NCBI RefSeq assembly: GCF_010499255.1
Contig: NZ_JAAGRN010000008.1
Location: forward strand, 99,733 to 163,732
Direction of reading: 5' to 3'
From: Sheuella amnicola
GTDB lineage: Bacteria > Pseudomonadota > Gammaproteobacteria > Burkholderiales > Burkholderiaceae_B
Length of the DNA: 64,000 nt
Made by a program: the position numbers and the translations under genes
The notes under the pieces: model-generated
The model's database searches: none
Told to the model about the DNA's origin: nothing
Seen by the model: only the letters and a program-made list of their open reading frames with translations
In this document: in pieces, positions 26,576 to 35,046 of the stretch
How positions within the stretch are numbered: position 1 is the stretch's first letter
Layout: every line of letters starts with the position of its first letter

Positions 26576-28145
26576 GTTTGTCTCCTGGTCCAGTTCATTA
26601 AATACTTTATCGGCACGCTTTGGCGATCGCCCGGCCGCCATCGATATGGCCGGCGAGTCGCTCAGCTTCAGACAGCTTTGCACTTACGCGCATGCGCTTG
26701 CCTCTTATCTGAATCGGGGCGATCACCTGCCCGGCAAAGCGATCGCATCCCTACTACCAAACTCCGTTCAGGCAGTATGGGCATCATACGGTATCAGAAT
26801 GAACGGCGCAGCCGAAACACCACTGAGTTGGGGTTATACCCTAGATGAAATTCAATGGTGCGCCAAGCTTGCCGGTTTCGACAGCGTGATAACAAAAAAG
26901 GAGCGCGAGGATGAATTAAGAAGCATCGGATTGCAAACCATCGATATCGATACGCTCGCGGCATCACCTGAATTTAAAACACTGCATTCACCCCTCCGAA
27001 CCCTGCCAGCCATTGCAGGCGATCAGGCAGGTCGTATCCTGTTTACATCAGGCACAACGGGCAAACCGAAAGGCGTGCGCTACTCGCACGCCGCGCGCTG
27101 GATGGGTGAGCAACTGCTAAAAGCCGAAATGCCTTTCATACCTTCTGCGGGCGAACAGATTTTGCTGATGACCCCATTCGTTCACGGCGCATCCTTGCTC
27201 ACCTACGCGTGGTGCGATTTTGGGGGGACAATCATCATTCATCCAGGCGTGCACACTGACCGAATCGAACCGCTTCTTAACAGCAATAGTTTGTCGGCCA
27301 TTTTTGCACCACCTACCGTATTGGCAAAAATCACCTCGGCCTTCGAAGGACGACACTTCGATGGCATCAAATGTGTATTCACCGGCACGCAACCTTTAGC
27401 ACCGGCGATGTATCGAAGAGCTGCCAAAATGTTTGGACCGAACATTCGCATCACTTACGGCAAATCGGAATGCGTCAATCCGATTGCAGTATTGGATCGT
27501 GCACAAACACAGCGATATTTCGATCGGGATCACATCGAACCCGGCGCATGTGTCGGATGGCCCGCACCGGGAGTGGAAATTAAAATCGTCCATCCACCGG
27601 CTGATGCATCAGTCAGTGCTGAACCGACCGCAAATCAGCAAGAGGACGGGGAAATTTATTTACGATCGCCCCATATATCATCCGGACTCATTACAGAAAC
27701 AGGATTCGCTCCTCATGCCCCAGAAGGTTGGCACCAAACAGGGGATTTGGGACATTTTGACCAGGAAGGTCGATTGGTGCTCACCGGACGCGTCGCCGAT
27801 GTGATCAAGACCGGAGGCTATCGCGTCAATCCGGATGAAATCGAAGCGCAACTGGTCCACAACACTTTATGTGCGCAAATATGCGTGACCTCAATTGCCT
27901 CGGATTATTGGGGAGAGATCATCATCGCTGTCGCTGAAGGCGAGAAACCCGGATGGGAGGATCTGTGTGGCGATCTATTAAAGGATATGTCCAAACACAA
28001 GCGGCCACGCCACTTTATCGGAGTCGAGTCTCTGCCTCGAAACCCGCAGGGAAAGATCAGCCGTAAACAGGTCGCCCGTCAGGTACTCGAACGATTCGAG
28101 CTACGTGACGGCCCTTATCCGGAATTAATCAAAAAAGCCCTTTGA
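26574..28145 (+). CDS. Acyl-CoA synthetase (AMP-forming, ANL superfamily)
   Basis: About 523 residues. Core motifs: the P-loop-like GRILFTSGTTGKPKGVRYSH, TYGKSE, the TGDLGHFDQEGRLVLTGR hinge, IKTGGYRVNPDEIEAQ and the C-terminal catalytic Lys region NPQGKISRKQV. It activates a carboxylic acid to the acyl-adenylate and then the CoA thioester. I choose the ATG at 26574 because the N-terminal domain pattern (NTLSARFGDRPAAIDMAG) begins just after it; GAAGGGA lies ten bases upstream. A longer frame extends to 26409 inside the opposing gene. The start is within the CATG shared with the Bug gene. Substrate unknown, possibly the acid bound by a neighbouring Bug receptor. Confidence 0.88.
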   Translation: MFVSWSSSLNTLSARFGDRPAAIDMAGESLSFRQLCTYAHALASYLNRGDHLPGKAIASLLPNSVQAVWASYGIRMNGAAETPLSWGYTLDEIQWCAKLAGFDSVITKKEREDELRSIGLQTIDIDTLAASPEFKTLHSPLRTLPAIAGDQAGRILFTSGTTGKPKGVRYSHAARWMGEQLLKAEMPFIPSAGEQILLMTPFVHGASLLTYAWCDFGGTIIIHPGVHTDRIEPLLNSNSLSAIFAPPTVLAKITSAFEGRHFDGIKCVFTGTQPLAPAMYRRAAKMFGPNIRITYGKSECVNPIAVLDRAQTQRYFDRDHIEPGACVGWPAPGVEIKIVHPPADASVSAEPTANQQEDGEIYLRSPHISSGLITETGFAPHAPEGWHQTGDLGHFDQEGRLVLTGRVADVIKTGGYRVNPDEIEAQLVHNTLCAQICVTSIASDYWGEIIIAVAEGEKPGWEDLCGDLLKDMSKHKRPRHFIGVESLPRNPQGKISRKQVARQVLERFELRDGPYPELIKKAL

Positions 28146-28191
28146 AGATTAAGTCCGGCATCGTGACCGTCAACACTCATCCATTTGTGAT

Positions 28192-29160
28192 TCAGGAGCC
28201 GGCCAAACCAAGTTTCTCTATCATTTTCTTCTCCGCAAAGAATGTATCCCGGGCAAACTTGGTGTACTGGGCGGTATCCATATAGATCACGGGCTGATCG
28301 TACTGACTGAAGATCTTCTGAACAGCCGGATCATCCAGCGTCTTTTTGAATGCATCGTGAAGAATCTTCACGACTTTGGGATCCATCCCTTTGGGACCGC
28401 AGACACCATAAGGTGAGTCCGACACCGTCTCGTAACCAAGTTCGTTTAACGTGGGCACATTGGGCCACCTGGTTGTCCTTTTGCTTCCATAGGTAGCCAG
28501 TAAACGGAGCTTGCCCGAATCCACCGACGGCCCCCAGCCTGTCGAGTCGCTCATCCCCATGACATGGCCGCCAAGAACCGCTTGTAAACTTTGCGCATTT
28601 CCTTTGTACGGAATGTGCGACAACTTGATCCCCGCACGCTGGGCAAATTCTTCTATCGCAAGATGGGGACTGGTTCCCGTACCGGGCGTACCATAAGTAA
28701 ACTTGTCTGGATTGGCTTTTGCGAATGCAACCAGATCCTTGATATTTTTAATTGGAGAATCTTCGCGAACGACCAATCCAAACGTATATCCGGTTAAACA
28801 TATGATCCAAGTGAAATCGTTCAGCGTATCGAACTGCACCTTTTGCATATGCGGGATACGAAACGCGCCAACGGGAATTTGCGCCAGGGTATAACCATCG
28901 GGCTTGGCATTCACCAATTCGGCCGCACCAAGCAGCCCCCCTGCGCCGGGCTTGTTTTCAACGATCACATTTTGCTTGAGAATCTTTCCGACGCTTTCGG
29001 CTAATGCTCTCATCACAACATCCGTTGAACCACCGGCCGGCCAGGGACAGATATATTTAATCGTTCGAGTCGGATAAGATTGAGCCATAGCCATGGACGG
29101 CAAAATAGCCCCTGCGGTTAAAGCGCTAGCAGACAACAAGAACTCACGTCGATTTTGCAT
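28192..29160 (-). CDS. Bug/TctC-family receptor with Tat-like signal
   Basis: A 322-residue receptor. Its leader contains NRREFLLSASALTAG, a twin-arginine-type motif, with cleavage near AMAQS. The Bug pattern follows: YPTRTIKYICPWPAGGSTD, VENKPGAGGLLGAAEL, SHIPYKGNAQSLQ and WPNVPTLNELG. The ATG at 29160 has GGAGACC upstream. It is divergent from another Bug gene (29336) and lies downstream of and opposed to the acyl-CoA synthetase. As with the others, there is no membrane transporter gene nearby, and the ligand is unknown. Confidence 0.91.
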   Translation of the reverse strand: MQNRREFLLSASALTAGAILPSMAMAQSYPTRTIKYICPWPAGGSTDVVMRALAESVGKILKQNVIVENKPGAGGLLGAAELVNAKPDGYTLAQIPVGAFRIPHMQKVQFDTLNDFTWIICLTGYTFGLVVREDSPIKNIKDLVAFAKANPDKFTYGTPGTGTSPHLAIEEFAQRAGIKLSHIPYKGNAQSLQAVLGGHVMGMSDSTGWGPSVDSGKLRLLATYGSKRTTRWPNVPTLNELGYETVSDSPYGVCGPKGMDPKVVKILHDAFKKTLDDPAVQKIFSQYDQPVIYMDTAQYTKFARDTFFAEKKMIEKLGLAGS

Positions 29161-29335
29161 TCAGGTCTCCGGCTTTTATAGATTTGATTCGTTCAGGCAT
29201 GGTAATTCCCGATTTACTGACTGGCAAGCTTCGCGGTATCTTCTGCGGGATATCCCGAATGATGTTTATCTTGCTGAATTCAATCGCTTCATGCGCAATA
29301 ATTTGGGCCTTCTCATCCAATCATCAGAGACAAAT

Positions 29336-30322
29336 ATGAAATTACTTAAACAATCGTTGGTTACCCTTGCCGTCGCGCTCATCGGATCCATGGCCAGTGC
29401 GCAAACTGCCACGAATGTTCAGGACTACCCGAACAAATCGATTCGCTGGGTCGTCCCCTACACCCCGGGTGGTTTCACCGACAACGTCACGCGCATGGTC
29501 ACAGCGAAACTTCAAGCTGAGCTGGGTCAGACCATCGTTGTCGAAAACAAACCTGGTGCGAACTCGATCATCGGCGCAGATACTGTCGCCAAATCGAATC
29601 CGGATGGCTACACGATTCTGACAGTAATTACCGCCCATGCCGCGAATGCAAGCCTGTATGCGGGCAAATTGCCGTTTGACCATTTCAAATCACTCGCCCC
29701 GGTTTCACTGGTTGCCATCTCACCTTTGATTCTGACGACAAGCAAGGACTTTCCGCCGAAAACCGTAGGCGAACTGATCGCTTACGCCAAGGCTAATCCT
29801 GGCAAAGTTTCCTTCGGATCATCCGGGGTCGGGTCCGCAGCCCATTTGACTTCCGAACTGCTTGCCCACACTGCGGGCATCAAAATGGTTCACATCCCCT
29901 ACAAAGGAACAGCCCCTGCTCTTGCTGACCTGATGGCTAACAATATCCAGGTGCTTGTGGATGTGCCAAGCTCGATGGTTTCGCACTTGAATAGCGGCAA
30001 GGTGAACGGGATGGGCATGTTTGCGAAGGACAGATTGGCTGTCGCGCCCAATGTTCCAACACTCCCCCAAAGTGGTGGCCCTGCCATCGAGTCTTCAAGC
30101 TGGGTCATGTTTTTAGCACCAGGCAATACACCTCCTGAAGTGGTCCAAAAATTGTCCAAGGCGATTGCCAAGGTAGTTGAATCAAAAGAAATCAAGGATC
30201 GTTTCAACGAACTTGGCATCATCCCGATCGGAAGCACGCCAGATCAGGCCAAAGTATTCTTGAAGGATGAAATTGAAAAATGGGGTGCCGTCATCAAAAC
30301 GGCGAATGTGAAGGCAGAGTAA
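29336..30322 (+). CDS. Bug/TctC-family periplasmic receptor
   Basis: A 328-residue receptor with a Sec signal (KLLKQSLVTLAVALIGSMA, cleavage near SAQT). Bug motifs: YPNKSIRWVVPYTPGGFTD, VENKPGANSIIGADTVAKS, VHIPYKGTAPALADL and PNVPTLPQSGG. I place the start at the ATG at 29336 since it begins the signal peptide; the frame is open further upstream but overlaps the divergent Bug gene. It is the third receptor in a 5-kb stretch around the acyl-CoA synthetase. A hairpin separates it from the converging selD. Confidence 0.92.
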   Translation: MKLLKQSLVTLAVALIGSMASAQTATNVQDYPNKSIRWVVPYTPGGFTDNVTRMVTAKLQAELGQTIVVENKPGANSIIGADTVAKSNPDGYTILTVITAHAANASLYAGKLPFDHFKSLAPVSLVAISPLILTTSKDFPPKTVGELIAYAKANPGKVSFGSSGVGSAAHLTSELLAHTAGIKMVHIPYKGTAPALADLMANNIQVLVDVPSSMVSHLNSGKVNGMGMFAKDRLAVAPNVPTLPQSGGPAIESSSWVMFLAPGNTPPEVVQKLSKAIAKVVESKEIKDRFNELGIIPIGSTPDQAKVFLKDEIEKWGAVIKTANVKAE

Positions 30323-30362
30323 ATTCGGTAGCCGGATTATTTCGGTCTAACCTGCGCTCGTT

Positions 30363-30390
30363 CCGGATGCAAACACCAATCTGCATCCGG
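30363..30390. other. Hairpin between converging Bug and selD genes
   Basis: CCGGATGCA (30363-30371) pairs perfectly with TGCATCCGG (30382-30390) over a ten-base loop. It sits between two converging stops and may terminate both, although neither side has a clear T tract. Confidence 0.45.
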
Positions 30391-30405
30391 GACCGCGCAA
30401 AATAG

Positions 30406-31452
30406 TTAGAGATTCACAGCGATTCCTCGGCCTTCAACGACCGATCCGATTTTGCGCGCGTCTTCGAAGCCCTGCTCTTTGAATAGCCGCAATACTTCAG
30501 ATTCCGCATCGGGGGAACAAGCCAAAAGAAGCCCTCCGCTAGTCTGAGGATCCGTCAGCAGATTCTTTTGCCAATCCTGCATCGCGTCCGGCAAGCTCAC
30601 CTCGGCCCCATATCCCTGCCAGTTGCGACCCGACGCTCCCGTTACAACCTTTTGTTTGGCGAATTCCACAGCTTGAGGAATCAAAGGGACATCTGACCAG
30701 TTCACGCGTCCTTGCACGCCGGCTCCCCGGCACATTTCAAGCAAATGCCCAGCCAACCCAAAACCTGTCACATCGGTCAAGGCATGCACACCAGCCATAT
30801 TAGACAGAGCAATACCGGGCGTATTGAGCATGGTGGTGTAACGCAACATCGCAGCGTAGCCTTCGGCTGAGAGCTTCTGCTGTTTGAGCGCTGCACTCAA
30901 CACGCCAACGCCAAGCGGTTTACCGAGAATCAGGCTATCGCCCACCTTGGCGCCATTATTGCGCTTAAGTTTGTCGGGATGAACCAAACCCAGTACAACC
31001 AGCCCATAAATCGGCTCTACGGTGTCGATCGAATGCCCGCCCGCGATAGGAATGCCGGCTTGCGCGCAAACCGACTGACCGCCTTCGGTAATTTTGCGAA
31101 TGACATCGAGCGGCAAAACATTAATGGGCATCCCCAGCAATGCCAAGGCGAAGATAGGCTGGCCTCCCATCGCATACACGTCCGAAATTGCATTGGTCGC
31201 GGCAATTCGTCCAAAGTCATACGGATCATCCACGATTGGCGTAAAAAAATCAGTCGTCGCGATGATGGCCTGCTCCGAATTGAGCCGATATACTGCGGCA
31301 TCTTCGTTGTTCTCATTGCCGGCCAGCAATTGGTCAGGCAAACGAAAAGGAACCGACTTCAGGATATCGCTCAAAACACCAGGAGCGATCTTGCAACCAC
31401 ATCCCCCACCGTGTGCGAGAGACGATAAACGAATAGGCTCGGATTGACTCAT
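30406..31452 (-). CDS. selD: Selenide, water dikinase
   Basis: About 348 residues from the ATG at 31452 (AGGA eight bases upstream; the frame stays open to 31521). SelD makes selenophosphate from selenide and ATP for selenocysteine and 2-selenouridine formation. The N-terminal active site reads HGGGCGCKIAPGVL, so this is the cysteine form with the conserved Lys, not a selenocysteine form. AMMECR-like fold motifs DFFTPIVDDPYDFGRIAATN, AGGHSID and LTDVTGFGLAGHL are present, the last two being ATP/Mg binding regions. No selA, selB or selU is adjacent. The organism therefore probably uses selenium elsewhere, for example in tRNA or formate dehydrogenase. Confidence 0.94.
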   Translation of the reverse strand: MSQSEPIRLSSLAHGGGCGCKIAPGVLSDILKSVPFRLPDQLLAGNENNEDAAVYRLNSEQAIIATTDFFTPIVDDPYDFGRIAATNAISDVYAMGGQPIFALALLGMPINVLPLDVIRKITEGGQSVCAQAGIPIAGGHSIDTVEPIYGLVVLGLVHPDKLKRNNGAKVGDSLILGKPLGVGVLSAALKQQKLSAEGYAAMLRYTTMLNTPGIALSNMAGVHALTDVTGFGLAGHLLEMCRGAGVQGRVNWSDVPLIPQAVEFAKQKVVTGASGRNWQGYGAEVSLPDAMQDWQKNLLTDPQTSGGLLLACSPDAESEVLRLFKEQGFEDARKIGSVVEGRGIAVNL

Positions 31453-31683
31453 GCTTGGAATCCTAAAACTTGATGCTTTGGCACCACAATTTTCGGGTGC
31501 TATCCGATCATCATAGCCCACCGGAATCGTGCCACCTTATAACCCGGTCCTTTTTGCTTTCAAACATCTGGCACAAACCACATCCTTCACCTATAGTGGG
31601 ACGAATGCATCTGACGCCATGATGAGAACGCAGCGTTTGATGAAACCACATATTTGACGCCAGCGAGCGGACCGGAACATTGA

Positions 31684-32907
31684 ATGAGTAATGTCACATC
31701 ACCCCAAGTGGCTTCGACAGGAGCATCCGCCCAAGCGGCTGCGCTGCCGATCCTGATCGCATTAAGCTTTTGCCATCTGCTGAATGATTTGATGCAATCG
31801 CTGATCCCGGCGCTCTATCCTTTGCTTAAAGAACAGTTCGCACTCGATTTCACTCAAATCGGCATCATTACGCTTGCGTTTCAGATCACGGCTTCACTTC
31901 TTCAGCCGACTGTCGGTTTCATCACGGACAAACGACCACAGCCATTCTCACTGGCTTTTGGCATGTGTTCGACATTGCTCGGTTTGTTATTGCTATCTGT
32001 CGCAGACAACTATGCGTTGATTCTCATTGCCGCCTCTCTGGTCGGCACAGGGTCCGCCATTTTTCACCCGGAAGCATCCCGTGTCGCTCGCATGGCATCC
32101 GGTGGCATGTACGGTTCGGCGCAAGCATTTTTTCAAGTTGGCGGCAATCTCGGGCAGGCCGTTGGTCCTTTGCTTGCCGCTTTTATTGTTCTGCCTCGAG
32201 GACAGGGGGCGATAGCCTGGGTGTCTCTGGCAGCACTCGTCGCCATGATGATTCTGACCCGAATCGGCCTGTGGTACAGGGCCCGATCGGTGGCACGCAA
32301 AGCCGGTGCGCACAAATCAGTGCAGGCACATGATTTGCCCAAGGTGCGTGTCTTGTTTCTAATCGGCATTCTGATGCTGTTGTTGTTTTCCAAAAACGTT
32401 TATAGCTCGAGCCTGACCTCCTTTTTCACGTTTTACCTGATCGAGCGCTTCGATATCACGGTCAAAGCGGCACAGATTCAGTTGTTCATCTTCATGTCCT
32501 CGATCGCGGTCGGCACGCTGCTTGGGGGCGCTCTCACCGACCGAATCGGTCGACGCCCCATGATCTGGATATCGATACTTGGAGCCCTGCCCTTCACGCT
32601 GATGTTGCCTTATGCTGATCTGTTCTGGACTGCCGTACTCACTATTATTATCGGGTTACTCATGGCATCCGCCTTCCCCGCCATTCTTGTCTATGCACAT
32701 GAACTTATTCCGGGTCGCGTCGGATTGGTGTCGGGTTTGTTTTTCGGATTTGCTTTCGGGCTTGGCGGCTTGGGCGCCGCGGGTATGGGATACATCGCCG
32801 ATTTCAAAGGCATTAGTTTCATTTACCAGCTTTGCTCCTATCTGCCAGCCTTGGGGATAGTCGCCTGGTTTCTTCCCGATTTGGAAAAAAACAGAGAGCT
32901 GACTTAA
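31684..32907 (+). CDS. fsr: MFS transporter, fosmidomycin-resistance (Fsr) type
   Basis: A 407-residue inner membrane protein with about twelve hydrophobic segments. Fsr-like sequence is seen at the start (SFCHLLNDLMQSLIPALYP), in FQITASLLQPTVGFITDKRP, SAIFHPEASRVARMASGG and FQVGGNLGQAVGPLLAA, all closely matching the family consensus. The expected role is proton-driven drug export. The second half carries the repeated MFS loop motif GGALTDRIGRRPM. A TauD-like gene follows after 29 bases in the same direction, suggesting a two-gene transcript. Confidence 0.88.
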   Translation: MSNVTSPQVASTGASAQAAALPILIALSFCHLLNDLMQSLIPALYPLLKEQFALDFTQIGIITLAFQITASLLQPTVGFITDKRPQPFSLAFGMCSTLLGLLLLSVADNYALILIAASLVGTGSAIFHPEASRVARMASGGMYGSAQAFFQVGGNLGQAVGPLLAAFIVLPRGQGAIAWVSLAALVAMMILTRIGLWYRARSVARKAGAHKSVQAHDLPKVRVLFLIGILMLLLFSKNVYSSSLTSFFTFYLIERFDITVKAAQIQLFIFMSSIAVGTLLGGALTDRIGRRPMIWISILGALPFTLMLPYADLFWTAVLTIIIGLLMASAFPAILVYAHELIPGRVGLVSGLFFGFAFGLGGLGAAGMGYIADFKGISFIYQLCSYLPALGIVAWFLPDLEKNRELT

Positions 32908-32936
32908 ATTGATCGGAAATATACGGAATTCAATAC

Positions 32937-34004
32937 ATGAGGTTTGCTATGCGCGTTGAAGATTTACCCCCCGAAATCGAAACACCTTCGGCCTGGCTAG
33001 GTCCGCGCATACAAAACAGTGGCAATTGGTTGTTCACTCTGAATGACAATGAAATCAAAGAGCTTGAGCAAGCCGCATCCACTTGCCTGGACCAATCGGA
33101 AAATATAGCGGACATTACACGCGACCGTTTTGTTTTACCGACTCTTGCACCTCGATTGCGCGCTATCCATGATTTCTTGATAGACGGACCGGGTTTTGCT
33201 TTGGTGAAATCACTCCCAGTCGATATATGGTCCCGAAGAACCACGGCGGCAGTATTTTATGGATTGGGATCCCATCTCGGAAACGCTCGACCTCAGAACG
33301 CCAAAGGCCATTTATTGGGACACGTGATCGACATGGGACTTCGAGCAGATGATCCCAATGTTCGCATCTACCAAACGCATGAAAGACAAACCTATCATAC
33401 GGATTCAAGCGATCTTGTCGGCCTGGTTTGTCTGCAACAGGCAAAGGCGGGAGGAGATTCGGCGCTGGTTTCTTCCAACACACTTTATAACGAAATGCGT
33501 CGCAATCATCCCGAGTTGGCTGCCGCTCTATTTGATCCGATCGCAACCGATCGACGTGGGGAAGTGCCGGTCGGACAGAAACCTTATTTCGAAATACCCG
33601 TCTTCAACTGGCATCAAGGACTGATGTCCACAATATACCAAAGGCAGTACATTGATTCGGCACAACGCTTCAATGATGCAATGCGCTTGACCCCGCTGCA
33701 TATCGAGGCGCTCGATTGCTTCGATCATCTTGCAAACGATCCCAGACTGAATTTTTTGATGCGACTCGAACCGGGTGACATGCAATTTGTTCATAACCAT
33801 ACTCTTCTGCACGATCGCACCGCATTCGAAGACTGGAGCGACCCCGCAAAGAAACGTCATCTGCTGCGTCTCTGGCTATCATCCCCATTGGCCAGGCCAT
33901 TGCCCGAAGTGTTCGCCCAGCGTTATGGCACCGTGGTCCCCGGACTTCGTGGAGGTGTCATGCATACTGATGCCGCAGTGAACGCTCCGTTGGATCCCCT
34001 TTAA
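32937..34004 (+). CDS. TauD/TfdA-family Fe(II)/2-oxoglutarate dioxygenase-like protein
   Basis: A 355-residue double-stranded beta-helix enzyme. The facial triad is visible: His 154 and Asp 156 in TYHTDSSDLVG, and a distal His in FVHNHTLLHDRTAF (286 or 288), with a late Arg in RHLLRLWLSS for 2-oxoglutarate. The overall pattern (PGFALVKSLPVD, GHLLGHVIDMG) matches TauD-like hydroxylases of unknown substrate. The ATG at 32937 is used; a second ATG at 32949 has a better-spaced GAGG and is equally possible. It lies 29 bases behind the Fsr-like exporter. Confidence 0.85.
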   Translation: MRFAMRVEDLPPEIETPSAWLGPRIQNSGNWLFTLNDNEIKELEQAASTCLDQSENIADITRDRFVLPTLAPRLRAIHDFLIDGPGFALVKSLPVDIWSRRTTAAVFYGLGSHLGNARPQNAKGHLLGHVIDMGLRADDPNVRIYQTHERQTYHTDSSDLVGLVCLQQAKAGGDSALVSSNTLYNEMRRNHPELAAALFDPIATDRRGEVPVGQKPYFEIPVFNWHQGLMSTIYQRQYIDSAQRFNDAMRLTPLHIEALDCFDHLANDPRLNFLMRLEPGDMQFVHNHTLLHDRTAFEDWSDPAKKRHLLRLWLSSPLARPLPEVFAQRYGTVVPGLRGGVMHTDAAVNAPLDPL

Positions 34005-34040
34005 ATCCGGATTCGCTATCCGTATAACCAGCAGTTCAAG

Positions 34041-35033
34041 TCAGGCATGCGCATCCGGACAAAGATGGATTTCTATGGTCGAATGAATGATTTCTTCGTG
34101 AATCGACAAAGCTTGCCGAATAATGGATGGCGTTAAGGTCGAGTCATGCGTGACCACCGTTAACGCGCATGAATACACGGTTTTGCCTACGCGCCAGACA
34201 TGCAGGTCAGTCACTTTGGTTTCACCATCGTTAGTGATCCCTTCCACAACATCCCGAATTTCATTCACAACGGGATGATCCATCTCCCTATCTAACAGGA
34301 TTTTGCCCGTATCCTGTATCAAACCTTTTGCCCATACGGCCACAAGCACTGCGCCCACAAGACCCATGACAGGATCAAGCCAGGACCAGCCTAAAAACCA
34401 CCCACCCAACAAAGCGATGATGGCCAACAGCGATGTGGCTGCATCGGCGATCACATGCACATAAGCCGATTTCAGATTCAAATCATGATGATGGGCGTGG
34501 CCATGCGAATGACCATGCGCTGGTTCATGTTGATGACCGTGAGAATGACTCAGAGAATGGTCGTGATGGTCATCGTGGTGCACACGTCCAAGAATAATTG
34601 CGCAGACGAGATTGACGATCAGGCCAATGACTGCGACCACGATGGCTTCCTGATAGTGAATCGGTTGCGGGTCTACTATGCGCTCGACTGATCCGAAAAC
34701 CATCAGGCCTGCAATGCACAACAGAAAAACCGCACTGGCAAAACCGCCCAGTATTTCGATCTTCCAGGTACCAAACGCAAACCTGGCATCACGCGAGTAG
34801 CGTCTAGCCGCAGAATAGGCAAACGCGCTCAATCCGATTGCAACGGCATGCGAACTCATGTGCCAGCCGTCCGCAAGCAATGCCATCGAGTTGTACCACC
34901 AACCCGCAGCGATCTCGAACACCATCATCACGAGGGTGACCCACATTACCAGCCGCGTACTTTTTTCTGCGGCCCGGCTGCTCGTATCGAAGATGTGATC
35001 ATGCGCCCATTCGGATAAATCGTGTAAATGCAT
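34041..35033 (-). CDS. dmeF: Cation diffusion facilitator, DmeF-type Co/Ni efflux protein
   Basis: A 330-residue six-helix metal/proton antiporter. It starts with HDLSEWAHDHIFD, the DmeF N-terminal His motif. Transmembrane metal-site residues lie in ALLADGWHMSSHAVAIGL and in the YVHVIADAATSLLAI segment. The cytosolic loop between helices IV and V is very His-rich (HSHGHQHEPAHGHSHGHAHH). The C-terminal ferredoxin-like domain has the usual VTDLHVWRVGK. Such proteins export Co(II), Ni(II) and sometimes Zn(II). No DmeR-type regulator is adjacent. An MFS gene lies immediately upstream in the same direction (13-base gap), so the two may share a transcript. Confidence 0.92.
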   Translation of the reverse strand: MHLHDLSEWAHDHIFDTSSRAAEKSTRLVMWVTLVMMVFEIAAGWWYNSMALLADGWHMSSHAVAIGLSAFAYSAARRYSRDARFAFGTWKIEILGGFASAVFLLCIAGLMVFGSVERIVDPQPIHYQEAIVVAVIGLIVNLVCAIILGRVHHDDHHDHSLSHSHGHQHEPAHGHSHGHAHHHDLNLKSAYVHVIADAATSLLAIIALLGGWFLGWSWLDPVMGLVGAVLVAVWAKGLIQDTGKILLDREMDHPVVNEIRDVVEGITNDGETKVTDLHVWRVGKTVYSCALTVVTHDSTLTPSIIRQALSIHEEIIHSTIEIHLCPDAHA

Positions 35034-35046
35034 GATTCAATCAAAC

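Noticed and set aside
30406..31452. SelD as a selenocysteine protein
   Set aside because: The active-site position is encoded by a normal Cys codon (GGGCGCK); there is no in-frame TGA there.
34455..34691. Met-rich plus-strand frame opposite dmeF
   Set aside because: It is the reverse of the His-rich loop codons (CAT/CAC read as ATG/GTG), not a metal-binding Met-rich protein.
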